Position numbers and translations under genes: made by a program. A DNA stretch of 64,000 nucleotides, from contig JACDAQ010000012.1 in assembly GCA_013695355.1 (NCBI GenBank), positions 1 through 64,000 on the forward strand, read 5' to 3'. Under the pieces are notes generated by a model, which saw only the letters and a program-made list of their open reading frames with translations, ran no database searches and was not told where the DNA came from. Shown in pieces: positions 1-8,463 of this stretch (position 1 is the first letter of the stretch; each line of letters begins with the position of its first letter). This stretch comes from Candidatus Protochlamydia sp. (GTDB lineage Bacteria; Chlamydiota; Chlamydiia; Chlamydiales; Parachlamydiaceae).

Positions 1-93
1 AAGCCTCGGGCTTGAAAAATAACTTTGAGGGTAATATTAATCAATATGACCCTCAAAGTTATTTATTCAATCGCGAGAGCTTTCACGCTAGCC
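1..93. repeat. Truncated variant of the family-1 palindromic repeat (MITE-like)
   Basis: The left flank (AAGCCTCGGG at 1-10) and right flank (GAGAGCTTTCACGCTAGCC at 75-93) match the inner arms of the 164-bp element at 63036-63199, in the same order and spacing. The core differs: here it is a perfect hairpin with 16-nt arms at 17-32 and 49-64 around a 16-nt AT-rich loop. The outer TATACCC ends are missing, on the left because the window begins here. I read it as a core-swapped or diverged copy of the same family; the match was judged by eye. Confidence 0.55.
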
Positions 94-138
94 GAAAGGG
101 CAAAAAAACTCCAAACTCAGGTTATTATGACAAAAGAC

Positions 139-222
139 AACCTTACTGAAGGGTTTAAAGCACTCACTCAACTGCAACACTTAGATATAAGCGGTTGTCA
201 GCAAGCAAGAATTACAATGTGA
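139..222 (+). pseudogene. Leucine-rich-repeat protein remnant
   Basis: The frame ending at 222 reads KALTQLQHLDISGCQQ near its end. This has the LxxLxxLDLSGC pattern of the leucine-rich repeats common in chlamydial symbionts of amoebae. Only about one repeat unit survives, and it runs out of the repeat element at 1-93 with no plausible start signal. It is probably the fossil of a larger LRR gene; function cannot be claimed. Confidence 0.35.
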
Positions 223-275
223 TAGGGAATAATGAAGGATCAGATTTTATTCGGAGAAAAATTATTGAGTTTACA

Positions 276-308
276 AAGAAAAAGCACTCGATCAAGGCGA
301 TCGAGTGC
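276..308 (-). terminator. Rho-independent terminator of rpsB-tsf
   Basis: Arms GCACTCGATC (284-293) and GATCGAGTGC (299-308) pair perfectly around a 5-nt loop. On the minus strand the hairpin is followed by TTTTTCTTTG. It starts 11 bases past the tsf stop codon, so it should end the rpsB-tsf transcript. Confidence 0.85.
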
Positions 309-318
309 CAAATAAGAA

Positions 319-1167
319 TTAGGTACCAATATTCCAACGCAGGAAATTGGTGATAGCCAATTCCTTGCCTTTTTGTTTGGAGTGCTGATTAACCAGATCT
401 CTAATTGTCAAACTATCATCACGGATGTATTTTTGACAGACCAAGCAATTCGTATCATAAAAAGCATTAATTTTGCCTTCGACAATCTTGTCCACAATAT
501 TGGCAGGCTTACCCTGAATTTGCCCTTTGGCAATATCCTGTTCATTGGCAATGATCTCTTGCGGGACCTTTTCTGGAGAAAGGTATTCGGGAGATGATGC
601 TGCAGTGTGCATGGCAATATCTTTTGCCAACGCCTCTTCCTCATTGCTTCCTGTGATTTCGACCATGGTCAAAATCTTGCCGCCTAAATGGGAATAAATT
701 CCAAATGAGCGCTCAGGACTTTTTTCAAGGGTCATGATCCGTTTAATTTGGATATTTTCACCAATGGTCTGCATCACAGTCGCACGGTATTGGTCGACAG
801 TAAGGGAAGGTTCTTTTGAGAACTGTTGCTGTAAAAAAGCGTCAAGAGAAGGAGGATTTGTCTTGGCAACTTCTTCGGCAATATTGTTGAGAAATTCCTT
901 GAAGCGGTCATTTTTAACGACAAAATCTGTTTCGGCATTGACTTCAACAATGGAAATGGTATGTCCATTATCAGCCGAAGCAATCATGCCTTCTTTGGTT
1001 TCACGCCCTTCTTTTTTCACTGCAGAAGCGATGCCCGCTTTGCGTAAGTTGGCGATCGCAAGTTCGATATCACCTTGTGCTTCTTCAAGAGCTTCTTTGC
1101 ATTTACCCATCCCTACGCCTGTACGGTCGCGTAGTTCCTTAATCAATGAAGGAGTTACAACTGCCAT
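319..1167 (-). CDS. tsf: Elongation factor Ts
   Basis: EF-Ts is the cytosolic guanine-nucleotide exchange factor that regenerates EF-Tu-GTP during translation. The 282-residue protein has the usual length. Its N-terminal UBA-like domain contains the family signature around TGVGMGKCKEAL (residues 16-27), followed by the NAETDFVVKND signature of the EF-Tu-binding core near residue 76. The ATG overlaps the rpsB stop by one base (TAATG), and an AAGGAGGAGG Shine-Dalgarno lies inside the end of rpsB, so the two are translationally coupled. In Chlamydia pyrH and frr follow tsf; here a terminator and repeat debris follow instead. Confidence 0.97.
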   Translation of the reverse strand: MAVVTPSLIKELRDRTGVGMGKCKEALEEAQGDIELAIANLRKAGIASAVKKEGRETKEGMIASADNGHTISIVEVNAETDFVVKNDRFKEFLNNIAEEVAKTNPPSLDAFLQQQFSKEPSLTVDQYRATVMQTIGENIQIKRIMTLEKSPERSFGIYSHLGGKILTMVEITGSNEEEALAKDIAMHTAASSPEYLSPEKVPQEIIANEQDIAKGQIQGKPANIVDKIVEGKINAFYDTNCLVCQKYIRDDSLTIRDLVNQHSKQKGKELAITNFLRWNIGT

Positions 1168-1985
1168 TATGCCTCCTCCTTAGAACTGCCTTTTTTATCC
1201 ATAAAATCTTCTTCGCGGTGCTTGGATACGCCCGCTTCTTCCAATTCTCCAGATTGCTCTTCTTTATTAGAAAAAACTTTAATGTCATTTTTCTTGTCAA
1301 TGATTGCTTTGGCTAAGGCTTCAAGAATTAACTTAATGCTCTTCAAGGCATCATCATTACAAGCAATGACATATTCAATCGGGTCAGGGTTGCAATTCGT
1401 ATCGACTAGTCCCATCACAGGAATGCCCAGCTTGTTTGCTTCGGCGACAGCCAAATGCTCTTTGCTTGGATCCACAACAATGACGAGTCCTGGAGGCTTG
1501 CGCATGGCCCGGACGCCGGACAAGTTTTTGTCCAATTTGATCTGATCTTTCGATAGGAGGGACAGTTCTTTTTTAGTTAAGCCATCTGAACCTGTTGAAA
1601 TGCGTTTTTCAATTCGCTCCAACTTTTTGATCGATTGCCGGATGGTTTGAAGGTTGGTCAGCATTCCGCCGAGCCATCTTTCGCAAACATAAAACTCTCC
1701 GCACTGTTCAGCCAGTTCACGCAGAACAGCTTTCGCCTGCTTTTTTGTTCCGACAAACAGAATGGATTTATTTTTTGCTACAACGTCTTTCACAACTTCG
1801 ACCGCATTGCGAATCTGTTGGAGAGTTTTTGCAAGGTCGATAATATACAGACCGTTGCGTTCTTCGAAAATGAAACGTTTCATTTTCGGGTTCCATCGGC
1901 TAGTTTGGTGGCCGAAATGAGCCCCCGCTTCTAGCAAATCTTTAATAGATACAGAAAGAGGTTGGTTTTTTTTATCTTGAGCCAA
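1167..1985 (-). CDS. rpsB: 30S ribosomal protein S2
   Basis: S2 binds the 16S rRNA between head and body of the small subunit and is needed to load S1. The sequence opens with the characteristic region LLEAGAHFGHQTSRWNPKM (residues 18-36) and contains VDPSKEHLAVAEANKLGIPV and a PIEYVIACNDDA stretch typical of the family. At 272 residues it carries a charged C-terminal tail of about 40 residues (KEEQSGELEEAG onward) beyond the globular core. It is the first gene of an rpsB-tsf operon. Confidence 0.97.
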   Translation of the reverse strand: MAQDKKNQPLSVSIKDLLEAGAHFGHQTSRWNPKMKRFIFEERNGLYIIDLAKTLQQIRNAVEVVKDVVAKNKSILFVGTKKQAKAVLRELAEQCGEFYVCERWLGGMLTNLQTIRQSIKKLERIEKRISTGSDGLTKKELSLLSKDQIKLDKNLSGVRAMRKPPGLVIVVDPSKEHLAVAEANKLGIPVMGLVDTNCNPDPIEYVIACNDDALKSIKLILEALAKAIIDKKNDIKVFSNKEEQSGELEEAGVSKHREEDFMDKKGSSKEEA

Positions 1986-2221
1986 GCCTTGTCCCTTTAT
2001 GTTGACGACGGCATCTTACTTAAAAATAGCAAGATTTCGGTCTTGGTTAAACATGTTAGCGATATATCTTTCAGCTTGAATTGCATTAAAACTTTCGAAG
2101 CAGATGGCTTGGTAAGAATGGAGGAATATAGCATATTAAGGCTATAAGGGTCATTTGGCCCATCTCATGAAGAGTTTTAAACGATTGAAGCGATATATTT
2201 ATAATATGATTATAAATATAT

Positions 2222-2292
2222 AGCGCCTGGTCAGAATCGAACTGACGCTCGTAGCTTGGAAGGCTACAGTTCTACCATTGAACTACAGGCGC
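2222..2292 (-). tRNA. tRNA-Gly (anticodon TCC)
   Basis: Read on the minus strand, a complete cloverleaf can be drawn. Acceptor GCGCCTG pairs with CAGGCGC, the D arm is GTTC/GAAC, anticodon stem GTAGC/GCTAC encloses the loop CTTCCAA with anticodon TCC, the variable loop is four bases, and the T arm GTCAG/CTGAC has loop TTCGATT. The discriminator is T and CCA is not encoded, so CCA must be added post-transcriptionally; pcnB at 35099 is a possible source of that activity. It lies upstream of rpsB in the same orientation. Confidence 0.97.
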
Positions 2293-2460
2293 AAAACCGA
2301 TCTAAATCATAGATCAGATTGAAAAGATATTATCCCTAATTTCATTTTTTCACACAAGAGTTTTTCCAAAAAATAAAATCTTTTCTCTTTTAGGCATTTG
2401 ATGGCCCATGTAGTCAATTATTATAGCGACAGAGAATAAAGGGTGGTGGAAATAGGTAGC

Positions 2461-2788
2461 GTTATTCCAGCACCCTTGTCGTGGGTGCATATGTTTGGTT
2501 ATGTCCTCCCCTCAGAGCTGCGCTACCCCCTTCGAGGTTTGCCTTGCACTGGACTACCGCTCTGTTTCTCCCTACGGGAGAAAAGACGTTGGGGAATCAC
2601 GATGTTTTGATTGCTTAATGTTTAAACGATAAGCCGTTTAGCATTAAGCAAGATATCCCTACCAAAGTTTGCCATGTTATCTCCCGAAGGGAGTAAAAAA
2701 ATGATAGCCCAATGCAAGGCAACCCCAAAAGGGGTAAAAGGAAAATGTAACCGAAATTTTGCACTCTGAAAAGAGTGGTGGAATTTAC
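2461..2788. repeat. Large imperfect palindrome, about 330 bp, MITE-like
   Basis: The two halves are imperfect reverse complements along nearly the whole length. Paired blocks include GTTATTCCA (left end) with TGGAATTTAC (right end), TTGCCTTGCACTGG (about 2541-2554) with CCAATGCAAGGCAA (2709-2722), and CTCCCTACGGGAG with CTCCCGAAGGGAG. At the centre a hairpin at 2613-2649 has GCTTAATG/CATTAAGC arms. It encodes no protein I can see. A 24-base block near 2663-2686 recurs at 5683-5706 just before the duplicated gene segment. It could be a non-autonomous mobile element or a structured RNA. Confidence 0.65.
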
Positions 2789-2960
2789 AGATCGAATCTT
2801 ATTTAAAATTTAGCAATTCTATGCATTCAAGCATTTGAATAAAAAATTCCTTTAAAATAAATTTTTATATAGCTAGTCTTTTTAACTTTTTATAGCTAAC
2901 GGATCTTGCCTAAAGCGGAATCTATTTCTATTTCTGCTTAAACATTTAAAGGATAAGAAT

Positions 2961-4295
2961 ATGTTGAAACAATCAATGATCGTTTTCCCAAAGCCACTGA
3001 ATGATCTTTTACAAAAAGTTAGCAGGTCGTCACAAATCTATGCTCAAGAACTTGCCAAAAAATTAGCCAGATTCTCGCAGGAAACAATAGAAATTTTAAT
3101 TAAACAGCAAACTCAAAAAGTTGATCAGATCAATCAAAATATTGAAGATTCTTATCAGTCTGTACTGGATTTATGCAAACAAGCTCTCAGGGGACCTCAT
3201 ATAAAATTGGAATTGCCAATGATAGATGTCAGACTGGCCCAGAGTAAGACAGCCTTCTATGCCCCAACGACTGCCGAATTAATTAAAGGTAAGGCTGTTG
3301 TTAGGGAGTCTCATGGCACAGATTTATATCAAGTAGAATGCGTGGTTGCCAGTAAGAACTGGCACAAGTTGGGAGATATTAAAGGGAATACGATTAATCT
3401 GATGGATCATCTCGAAAAACTTTTACCAGTAGAGAAAATTAAGATGAATCGTGAGGAAAAGATCGGTGTTGTTACTTTTCAAAATGGGATGGCAAATAGT
3501 TGGGATAATTTTATGGACTCAGCCCAATTAACCTTTAACCAATTTACTGAAGCACCCTTATGTATTGGATTATACAACTCCACAACTTTTCAATCTTATC
3601 CCTGTCCAATTGACATGCATCGATTCGGTAGGGAAAAAGTCTTTAATTACTCAACCGTTGCCAGCCTTGGTCAAATGATGAAAACCCTTGCGGATGTACT
3701 TCCAAGAATTAATCCTAATCTTTTTTGGGTGCATATTGCACATAGTGAAGGTGGGCTCATCGCCAATGCGGCGCTAGAGGTGTGTGAAGGAATGTTATTT
3801 GGAGAAACGCGCGATTATCTCAAAAAGAATTTAATTACGTCTACCTACGGAGCAGTCAAACCGATAGCAGACGAATACACAAAATTTGCCATCAACACTT
3901 ATTCTATAAACGATGTTGCCCTGATCTTTGGTAAAGATTACATTGATTTAGATCTTAAAGAAATGATGAAAAGTCCTGAACCTGTTAAAAAAAGGTATAA
4001 AGGAAAGACTTACAGTATTAAAGTTATAAATTCCAAATTAGAACGTTTTGAAATGCTTAAAATGCCTGTAGAAATGCCGATAAAATTGTCTCTTGCTGAG
4101 TTCTCAGAATTGACTTTCTTTGAATATTTGGGCTATCGTGAAAACATTGATAATGCCCCATGGACAACTAAAGCATGTGTTGATTTAATAAACGATTTTT
4201 TCTACCGAGTTAAAGACCATGGTTTTACTGAAGCTTCGTACACTGAAGCATTTAAAAAGGATGTTGAAGATTTCAAAGATAAATATAAAGTTTGA
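2961..4295 (+). CDS. Lipase-like alpha/beta-hydrolase-fold protein of chlamydial type
   Basis: A 444-residue protein of unknown function. The first ~75 residues are glutamine- and charge-rich and probably helical or coiled-coil. The middle contains WVHIAHSEGG with His261-Ser262-Glu-Gly-Gly, a pattern like the nucleophile elbow of serine hydrolases preceded by hydrophobic strand residues. This arrangement recalls the chlamydia-restricted DUF687 proteins, but that match is from memory and unverified. No signal peptide is evident. The TGA overlaps the region just ahead of the next ATG, so the two genes are probably co-transcribed. The C-terminal 48 codons are duplicated at 5706-5855. A catalytic Asp/His pair cannot be assigned. 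Confidence 0.6.
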   Translation: MLKQSMIVFPKPLNDLLQKVSRSSQIYAQELAKKLARFSQETIEILIKQQTQKVDQINQNIEDSYQSVLDLCKQALRGPHIKLELPMIDVRLAQSKTAFYAPTTAELIKGKAVVRESHGTDLYQVECVVASKNWHKLGDIKGNTINLMDHLEKLLPVEKIKMNREEKIGVVTFQNGMANSWDNFMDSAQLTFNQFTEAPLCIGLYNSTTFQSYPCPIDMHRFGREKVFNYSTVASLGQMMKTLADVLPRINPNLFWVHIAHSEGGLIANAALEVCEGMLFGETRDYLKKNLITSTYGAVKPIADEYTKFAINTYSINDVALIFGKDYIDLDLKEMMKSPEPVKKRYKGKTYSIKVINSKLERFEMLKMPVEMPIKLSLAEFSELTFFEYLGYRENIDNAPWTTKACVDLINDFFYRVKDHGFTEASYTEAFKKDVEDFKDKYKV

Positions 4296-4303
4296 TTGGA
4301 CCA

Positions 4304-5452
4304 ATGTTTAAAAGATTTACTAAATTATTTAAAATTACACTTTTTTTGTTTTCGATATTTTTCCTTTGGAACTATGGGCCTTTTTATTTTACAAAAAAAG
4401 AAAGGGAATACCGTAAACAAAAAGAAGAGGAGCAAAATGCAAAAGAAGAGTACGTTCCTTATGTACTGGAAATTCGTCATGCTTATTTTAAAAAAATGAA
4501 GGAAAAATTTGGCCTCATCCCATCTGGATACGGAGGCACGCTGCATCGAAAAGTGGAAATGCTTTCAATGGATTTCACAGCTTATCGTCGAGCAACCATT
4601 AAAGAAGCGAGAGGATTGCAATTAATAGCTATGGATCAATTAGTCAAAGCGGTTAATGGGCATGAAAAATTAGGACCTTTTTTGATTACCCAGCCTTTTT
4701 CATACAATAGGGTTGAGATTTGTATCAACTTCAAAGGACCCCATGGAGATTATTGCGATGGAAGTATTACACGAATTCGCAATATTGATGGCTTCGCTTC
4801 AAATAGAGAAAATAGAAACAAATTATTTTATTATGCAGCTGATCCATACAGAAATGAAAATATTAAACTATTCAAAGAATCACACGATGAGGCTCTAAAG
4901 ACATTTATTGCCACAGAAGATGAGTTCAACCCATATGAACACATGGCTACTCCCTTGGAAGTAGCTGCCGACCAATTTAATGCCTCTTATGTGAAAGAAA
5001 TGAAAAAAAATTTTCATTTGGAATGCAACTCAATTGGCGGAAAAATGCCAGGTATGGTGGAAGAGATCGGTGCAAATTTTACTCTTGTGAAGCACACCTC
5101 TCAAGAGGATGCCAGAAAGCTATTACTTGCTGTGTCAGGTAAGTTGATTGAGAGCCTAAACGTAAGCCAGGAATTGAGACCTTTTCTTAGCGAATATCCA
5201 TTTCTATCAAATCTTTTAAAACTTCACATTGAGTTCGTTCAAAACAACCATTTTCATTACTATGATGGGAGTATGGTAAAGATAACACTTGAAAATGACA
5301 AGATTACTTATTATAAAATTATTCATGTAAATGACATGATTCGAACAATTTCTTTTCATGAAGAAAGCTATCAGGAAGCTGAAAGCATTCTAAAGCCTGA
5401 ACCGCACAAAAAAATGATGCCTTCATCTATTTTGCTAACCGAGGCTCATTGA
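4304..5452 (+). CDS. Membrane-anchored two-repeat protein, unknown function
   Basis: I do not recognise a named family. The ATG at 4304 is preferred over an upstream in-frame TTG at 4292 that overlaps the previous stop. A hydrophobic segment at residues 9-28 (ending FFLWNYGPFYF) should anchor the N-terminus, followed by a Lys/Glu-rich stretch. The rest appears to be two diverged copies of a ~150-residue module. YVLEIRHAYFKKMKEKFG, EARGLQLIAMDQLVKAVN and DGSITRI in the first half correspond to YVKEMKKNFH, DARKLLLAVSGKLIESLN and DGSMVKI in the second. It has two further, decaying paralogues at 5864-7012 and 8464-8695. It may be an effector or envelope protein, which is inference only. Confidence 0.6.
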   Translation: MFKRFTKLFKITLFLFSIFFLWNYGPFYFTKKEREYRKQKEEEQNAKEEYVPYVLEIRHAYFKKMKEKFGLIPSGYGGTLHRKVEMLSMDFTAYRRATIKEARGLQLIAMDQLVKAVNGHEKLGPFLITQPFSYNRVEICINFKGPHGDYCDGSITRIRNIDGFASNRENRNKLFYYAADPYRNENIKLFKESHDEALKTFIATEDEFNPYEHMATPLEVAADQFNASYVKEMKKNFHLECNSIGGKMPGMVEEIGANFTLVKHTSQEDARKLLLAVSGKLIESLNVSQELRPFLSEYPFLSNLLKLHIEFVQNNHFHYYDGSMVKITLENDKITYYKIIHVNDMIRTISFHEESYQEAESILKPEPHKKMMPSSILLTEAH

Positions 5453-5705
5453 AAATATATGCAATTTTGGCCTCTAATGGCTAAGTTAGTACTCTTCATT
5501 TTTTTGCCTTCAACTCGGAGTACCATTTAGCTTCACACTAATTGAGAGAAAAGCCATAAGGTGATTAACACGTATTGCGTTAAACGATCAAATATTGAAC
5601 ATTAAGCTAGAGTTACAATAAATTTGAAGGGTACAAAAAAGATTGATAATTAGCCCGTTTCATTAAAAACTACCCATGTTCAAAGCTTGCTATGTTATCT
5701 CCCGA

Positions 5706-5855
5706 ATTGATAATGCCCCATGGACAACTAAAGCATGTGTTGATTTAGTCAATGATTTTTTCTACCGAGTTAAAGACCATGGTTTTGTAGAAGCTTCGTA
5801 CAATGAAGAATTTAAGGAAGATATTAAAGAATTCAAACGTAAATTTAAAATTTGA
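5706..5855 (+). pseudogene. C-terminal fragment of the lipase-like gene at 2961
   Basis: These 150 bases repeat the last 48 codons of the gene at 2961-4295 almost exactly (IDNAPWTTKACVDLVNDFFYR and on to the stop). The copy is joined abruptly at 5706 to the sequence TATGTTATCTCCCGAA, which also occurs in the palindrome at 2461-2788. The rest of the gene is absent, so this marks the left breakpoint of a tandem segmental duplication with an offset of 1,560 bases. Confidence 0.85.
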
Positions 5856-5863
5856 TTAGACAA

Positions 5864-7012
5864 ATGCTTAAAAAGTTTACTAAAATAATCAAAATTGCAA
5901 TTATTTTTTTTTTCGATAGGGTTCCTTTGGAATTATGGTCCTTTCTATTTTACAAAAAAAGAAAGGGAGTACCGTAAACAAAAAGAAGAGGAGCAAAATG
6001 CAAAAGAAGAGTACGTTCCTTATGTCCTGGAAATTCGTCATGCTTTTGCAAAAAAAATGAAGGAAAAATATGGCCTCATCCCATCAGGATATGGCGGGGC
6101 GCTGCGTCAAAATGTGGAAATGCTTTCGATGGATTTCACGACTTATCGTCGAGCAACTATTGAAGAAGCGAGAGGATTGCAATTAATAGCTATGGATCAA
6201 TTTGTCAAAGCGATTAATGGGCATGAAAAAATAGGACCTTTTTTGATTGCAAAGCCTTTCTCATATAATAGAATTGTGATTTCAATCAATTTCAAAGGAC
6301 CCAATGGTAGATATTCTGATGGTAGTGTTACAAATGTGTATAATATTAATGGCTTAGCTTCAAATAGAGAGAATAGAAATAAATTTTTTTATTACAAAGT
6401 TGATCCTTATAAAAATGACTTAATCGATCTGCATAGCGAGCATTATGATGAGGCTCTAAAGACATTTATTGTCACAGAAGATGAGTTCAATCCAAATGAA
6501 CATATAGCTACTCCCTTGGAAGTAGCTGTCGACCAAGTGAATGCCTCTTATGTGAAAGAAATGAAAAAAAAATTTCATTTGGAATGCAACTCAATTGACG
6601 GGAAAATGCCAGGCATGGTGGAAGAGATCGGTGCAAATTTTACTCTTGTGAAGCACACCTCTCAAGAGGATGCCAGAAAGCTATTACTTGCTATGTCCGA
6701 TAAATTGATTGAGAGTTTAAACGTAAGCTATGAATTAAGGCCCTTTCTTAGCGAATACCCATTTCTAACAAATCTTTTAAAACTTCACATTGAGTTCGTT
6801 CAAAACAACCATTTTCATTACTATGATGGGAGTATGGTAAAGATACACTAGAAAATGACAAAATTACTTATTATAAAATTATTCATGTAAATGACATGAT
6901 TCGAACAATTTCTTTTCATGAAGAAAGCTATCAGGAAGCTCAAAGCATTCTAAGGCCTGAATCGCACAAAAAAATGATGCCTTCATCTATTTTGCTAACA
7001 GGAACTAATTAA
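5864..7012 (+). pseudogene. Frameshifted paralogue of the two-repeat membrane protein
   Basis: The copy is full length at DNA level but broken. The frame from the ATG at 5864 is lost in a T-tract at 5901-5910, after which the reading continues in another frame (open from a TTG at 5895). A second shift occurs at about 6842, where GATACACTAG replaces GATAACACTTG and creates a stop. Homology to the intact copy resumes out of frame and runs to a TAA at 7012. The middle part is still open for over 300 codons, so decay is recent. A sequencing error in the T-tract could explain the first shift but not easily the second. Confidence 0.75.
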
Positions 7013-7142
7013 AATTTTACACAGCAGATAAGAGGGGCCTTGATAAAGTGGATTGTTACGGAGGCTTTGCTTACCTCGGAGATTTCAGAGGGCGTTTCGG
7101 TCTTTTACTCTCAGAAATTCGTAATTTAAGCAACCAATGTCT

Positions 7143-8396
7143 TTATTTCAACCAAAGGTAGAGAGGCATATATTCAATGTCGAAACCTTGAATATGTTCT
7201 TTGTGATCATATGTTTTTGTCAAAATGGTGCCTTTTTTGAGCCCTAGGTTTTTTAAACATTCCAGTAAGGCTGAAACCTCTCGCTCTTTAGTGTCGGATT
7301 GCTCTAAGTTTGAATAAGTCACCTGGATTGCTTCTATGGGTCTTCCCAATTCAGTGATGACAAAATCCACCTCTTTTTCTTCTTTGAAGTAATAGACAGT
7401 CTTAAGCCTTCGGCGAAGTTCAATGTAAACAATATTCTCGGCAAGACGGCCCCAATCGCTTCTTTCAGATACCAATGAAACGGTACGCAAACCAGTGTCG
7501 ATCGCATAGATTTTTTTTGCGTCCCTTGCCTGAACTTTTAAATTAGGGTGATAACGTCCCATTTCAAAAACTAAAAAAGCTTGAGTAAGATAGTGGGTCA
7601 ATACTGAAGCAAGTTCAACTGAGATTCCAAAAGCTTTGCGTAATGCATTATAAGAGCTCAAGCAGCTCATTCCAGATAAATAAAAGGTTACGATTTGATT
7701 CAAAGCATGTTGATTTTTGATTGAATGCCTTGAGATGACGTCCCTAAGAACGATATCGCTTAAATACTGCTTAAGCAACATAATGCGTTCATTTTCATTT
7801 TGAATCAACACAGGTTTCGGAAATCCTCCCCAGCGGAAATAATTTTCTAATTCACGCTGCCATGCTACTTCAGTTAATGGTTGAGATTGAATAAAAGAGA
7901 GGTATTCAGAAAAAGAAAGCGGCCAGATGGTATGCTCGATGACTCTTCCGCTTATCGCAGTGGCTATTTCAGAACTTAGCAACTCTGAAGAGGAGCCTGT
8001 GACAATAACTTGGTAAATACCGATATCAATTGCCTTTCTTACCCAACGCTCCCAACTTTGAACATTTTGAACTTCGTCTAAGATTACAAGGGTTGGAATT
8101 ATTCCTGTCTGTTCCTCGAATAAAGATAACAATATATCGATTGATTTTACGTCTGTTCCAGAAAAAAAAACAGGGTCTTCAAAATTGAAGTAAAAGGTCG
8201 AATCCGTTTTGCCAAGTTCATTGGCAATCTGTACAGCTGTGGAGGTCTTCCCTGATCGCCGCACACCAGTTAAGGCAAGGCATAAATCATGCTGAAATAA
8301 AGGAATATTTTCACGAGGAATCAATTCCTTTGAAAATTTCTTAAACCAGGTCATCCAGTCTACAACTGCTTTCTTCAAATCTCCGTGTGTTGCCAT
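7143..8396 (-). CDS. AAA_14 / DUF4143 family ATP-binding protein
   Basis: A 417-residue ATPase of the type with an AAA_14 core and a C-terminal DUF4143 domain. Walker A is TGVRRSGKTST (about residues 43-53). Walker B is LVILDEVQNVQSWERWVRK (about 102-120), with the hallmark DEVQ-x-W arrangement. A GSSSEL sensor-like motif follows near residue 144. The C-terminal half contains the ENIVYIELRRR and KEVDFVI motifs that resemble a PD-(D/E)xK nuclease-like fold seen in this family. Members are frequent in accessory DNA of archaea and bacteria; the cellular role is not settled. It is a single gene with a perfect long palindrome 7 bases upstream of its ATG. Confidence 0.85.
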   Translation of the reverse strand: MATHGDLKKAVVDWMTWFKKFSKELIPRENIPLFQHDLCLALTGVRRSGKTSTAVQIANELGKTDSTFYFNFEDPVFFSGTDVKSIDILLSLFEEQTGIIPTLVILDEVQNVQSWERWVRKAIDIGIYQVIVTGSSSELLSSEIATAISGRVIEHTIWPLSFSEYLSFIQSQPLTEVAWQRELENYFRWGGFPKPVLIQNENERIMLLKQYLSDIVLRDVISRHSIKNQHALNQIVTFYLSGMSCLSSYNALRKAFGISVELASVLTHYLTQAFLVFEMGRYHPNLKVQARDAKKIYAIDTGLRTVSLVSERSDWGRLAENIVYIELRRRLKTVYYFKEEKEVDFVITELGRPIEAIQVTYSNLEQSDTKEREVSALLECLKNLGLKKGTILTKTYDHKEHIQGFDIEYMPLYLWLK

Positions 8397-8402
8397 ATTT
8401 TA

Positions 8403-8460
8403 AAATTAAACGGCCTATCGATTAAATATCAAGTTTTTTAATCGATAGGCCGTTTAATTT
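8403..8460. repeat. Perfect palindrome, 24-bp arms, at the ATPase start
   Basis: Arms at 8403-8426 and 8437-8460 are exact reverse complements (they contain AAACGGCCTATCGATTAAA) around a 10-nt loop. It lies between the ATPase ATG (8396) and the truncated gene fragment that begins at 8464. It would form a very stable hairpin in the ATPase 5' leader and could block ribosome loading, act as an operator for a dimeric protein, or be the end of a mobile unit carrying the ATPase. There is no U-tract of terminator quality toward the ATPase. Confidence 0.85.
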
Positions 8461-8463
8461 CCT

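Larger units (their letters stand above)
5706..7012 (+). repeat. Tandem segmental duplication of 4146-5452
   Basis: The block is collinear with 4146-5452 at an offset of about 1,560 bases and includes the end of the lipase-like gene, the 9-base intergenic gap and the whole two-repeat gene. Identity is high in long stretches (for example around 6560-6700 against 5000-5140) but lower in the middle, near 6290-6460, where several codons differ. This uneven divergence suggests either gene conversion or selection after an older duplication. Confidence 0.85.

Noticed and set aside
734-1183. A 149-codon plus-strand open frame opposite tsf
   Set aside because: It is antisense to a certain gene, has no Shine-Dalgarno and its composition mirrors tsf codons.
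2961-4295. Assigning a definite lipase function
   Set aside because: Only the HSEGG-like elbow is visible; the acid and histidine partners are not identifiable, so the call stays lipase-like.
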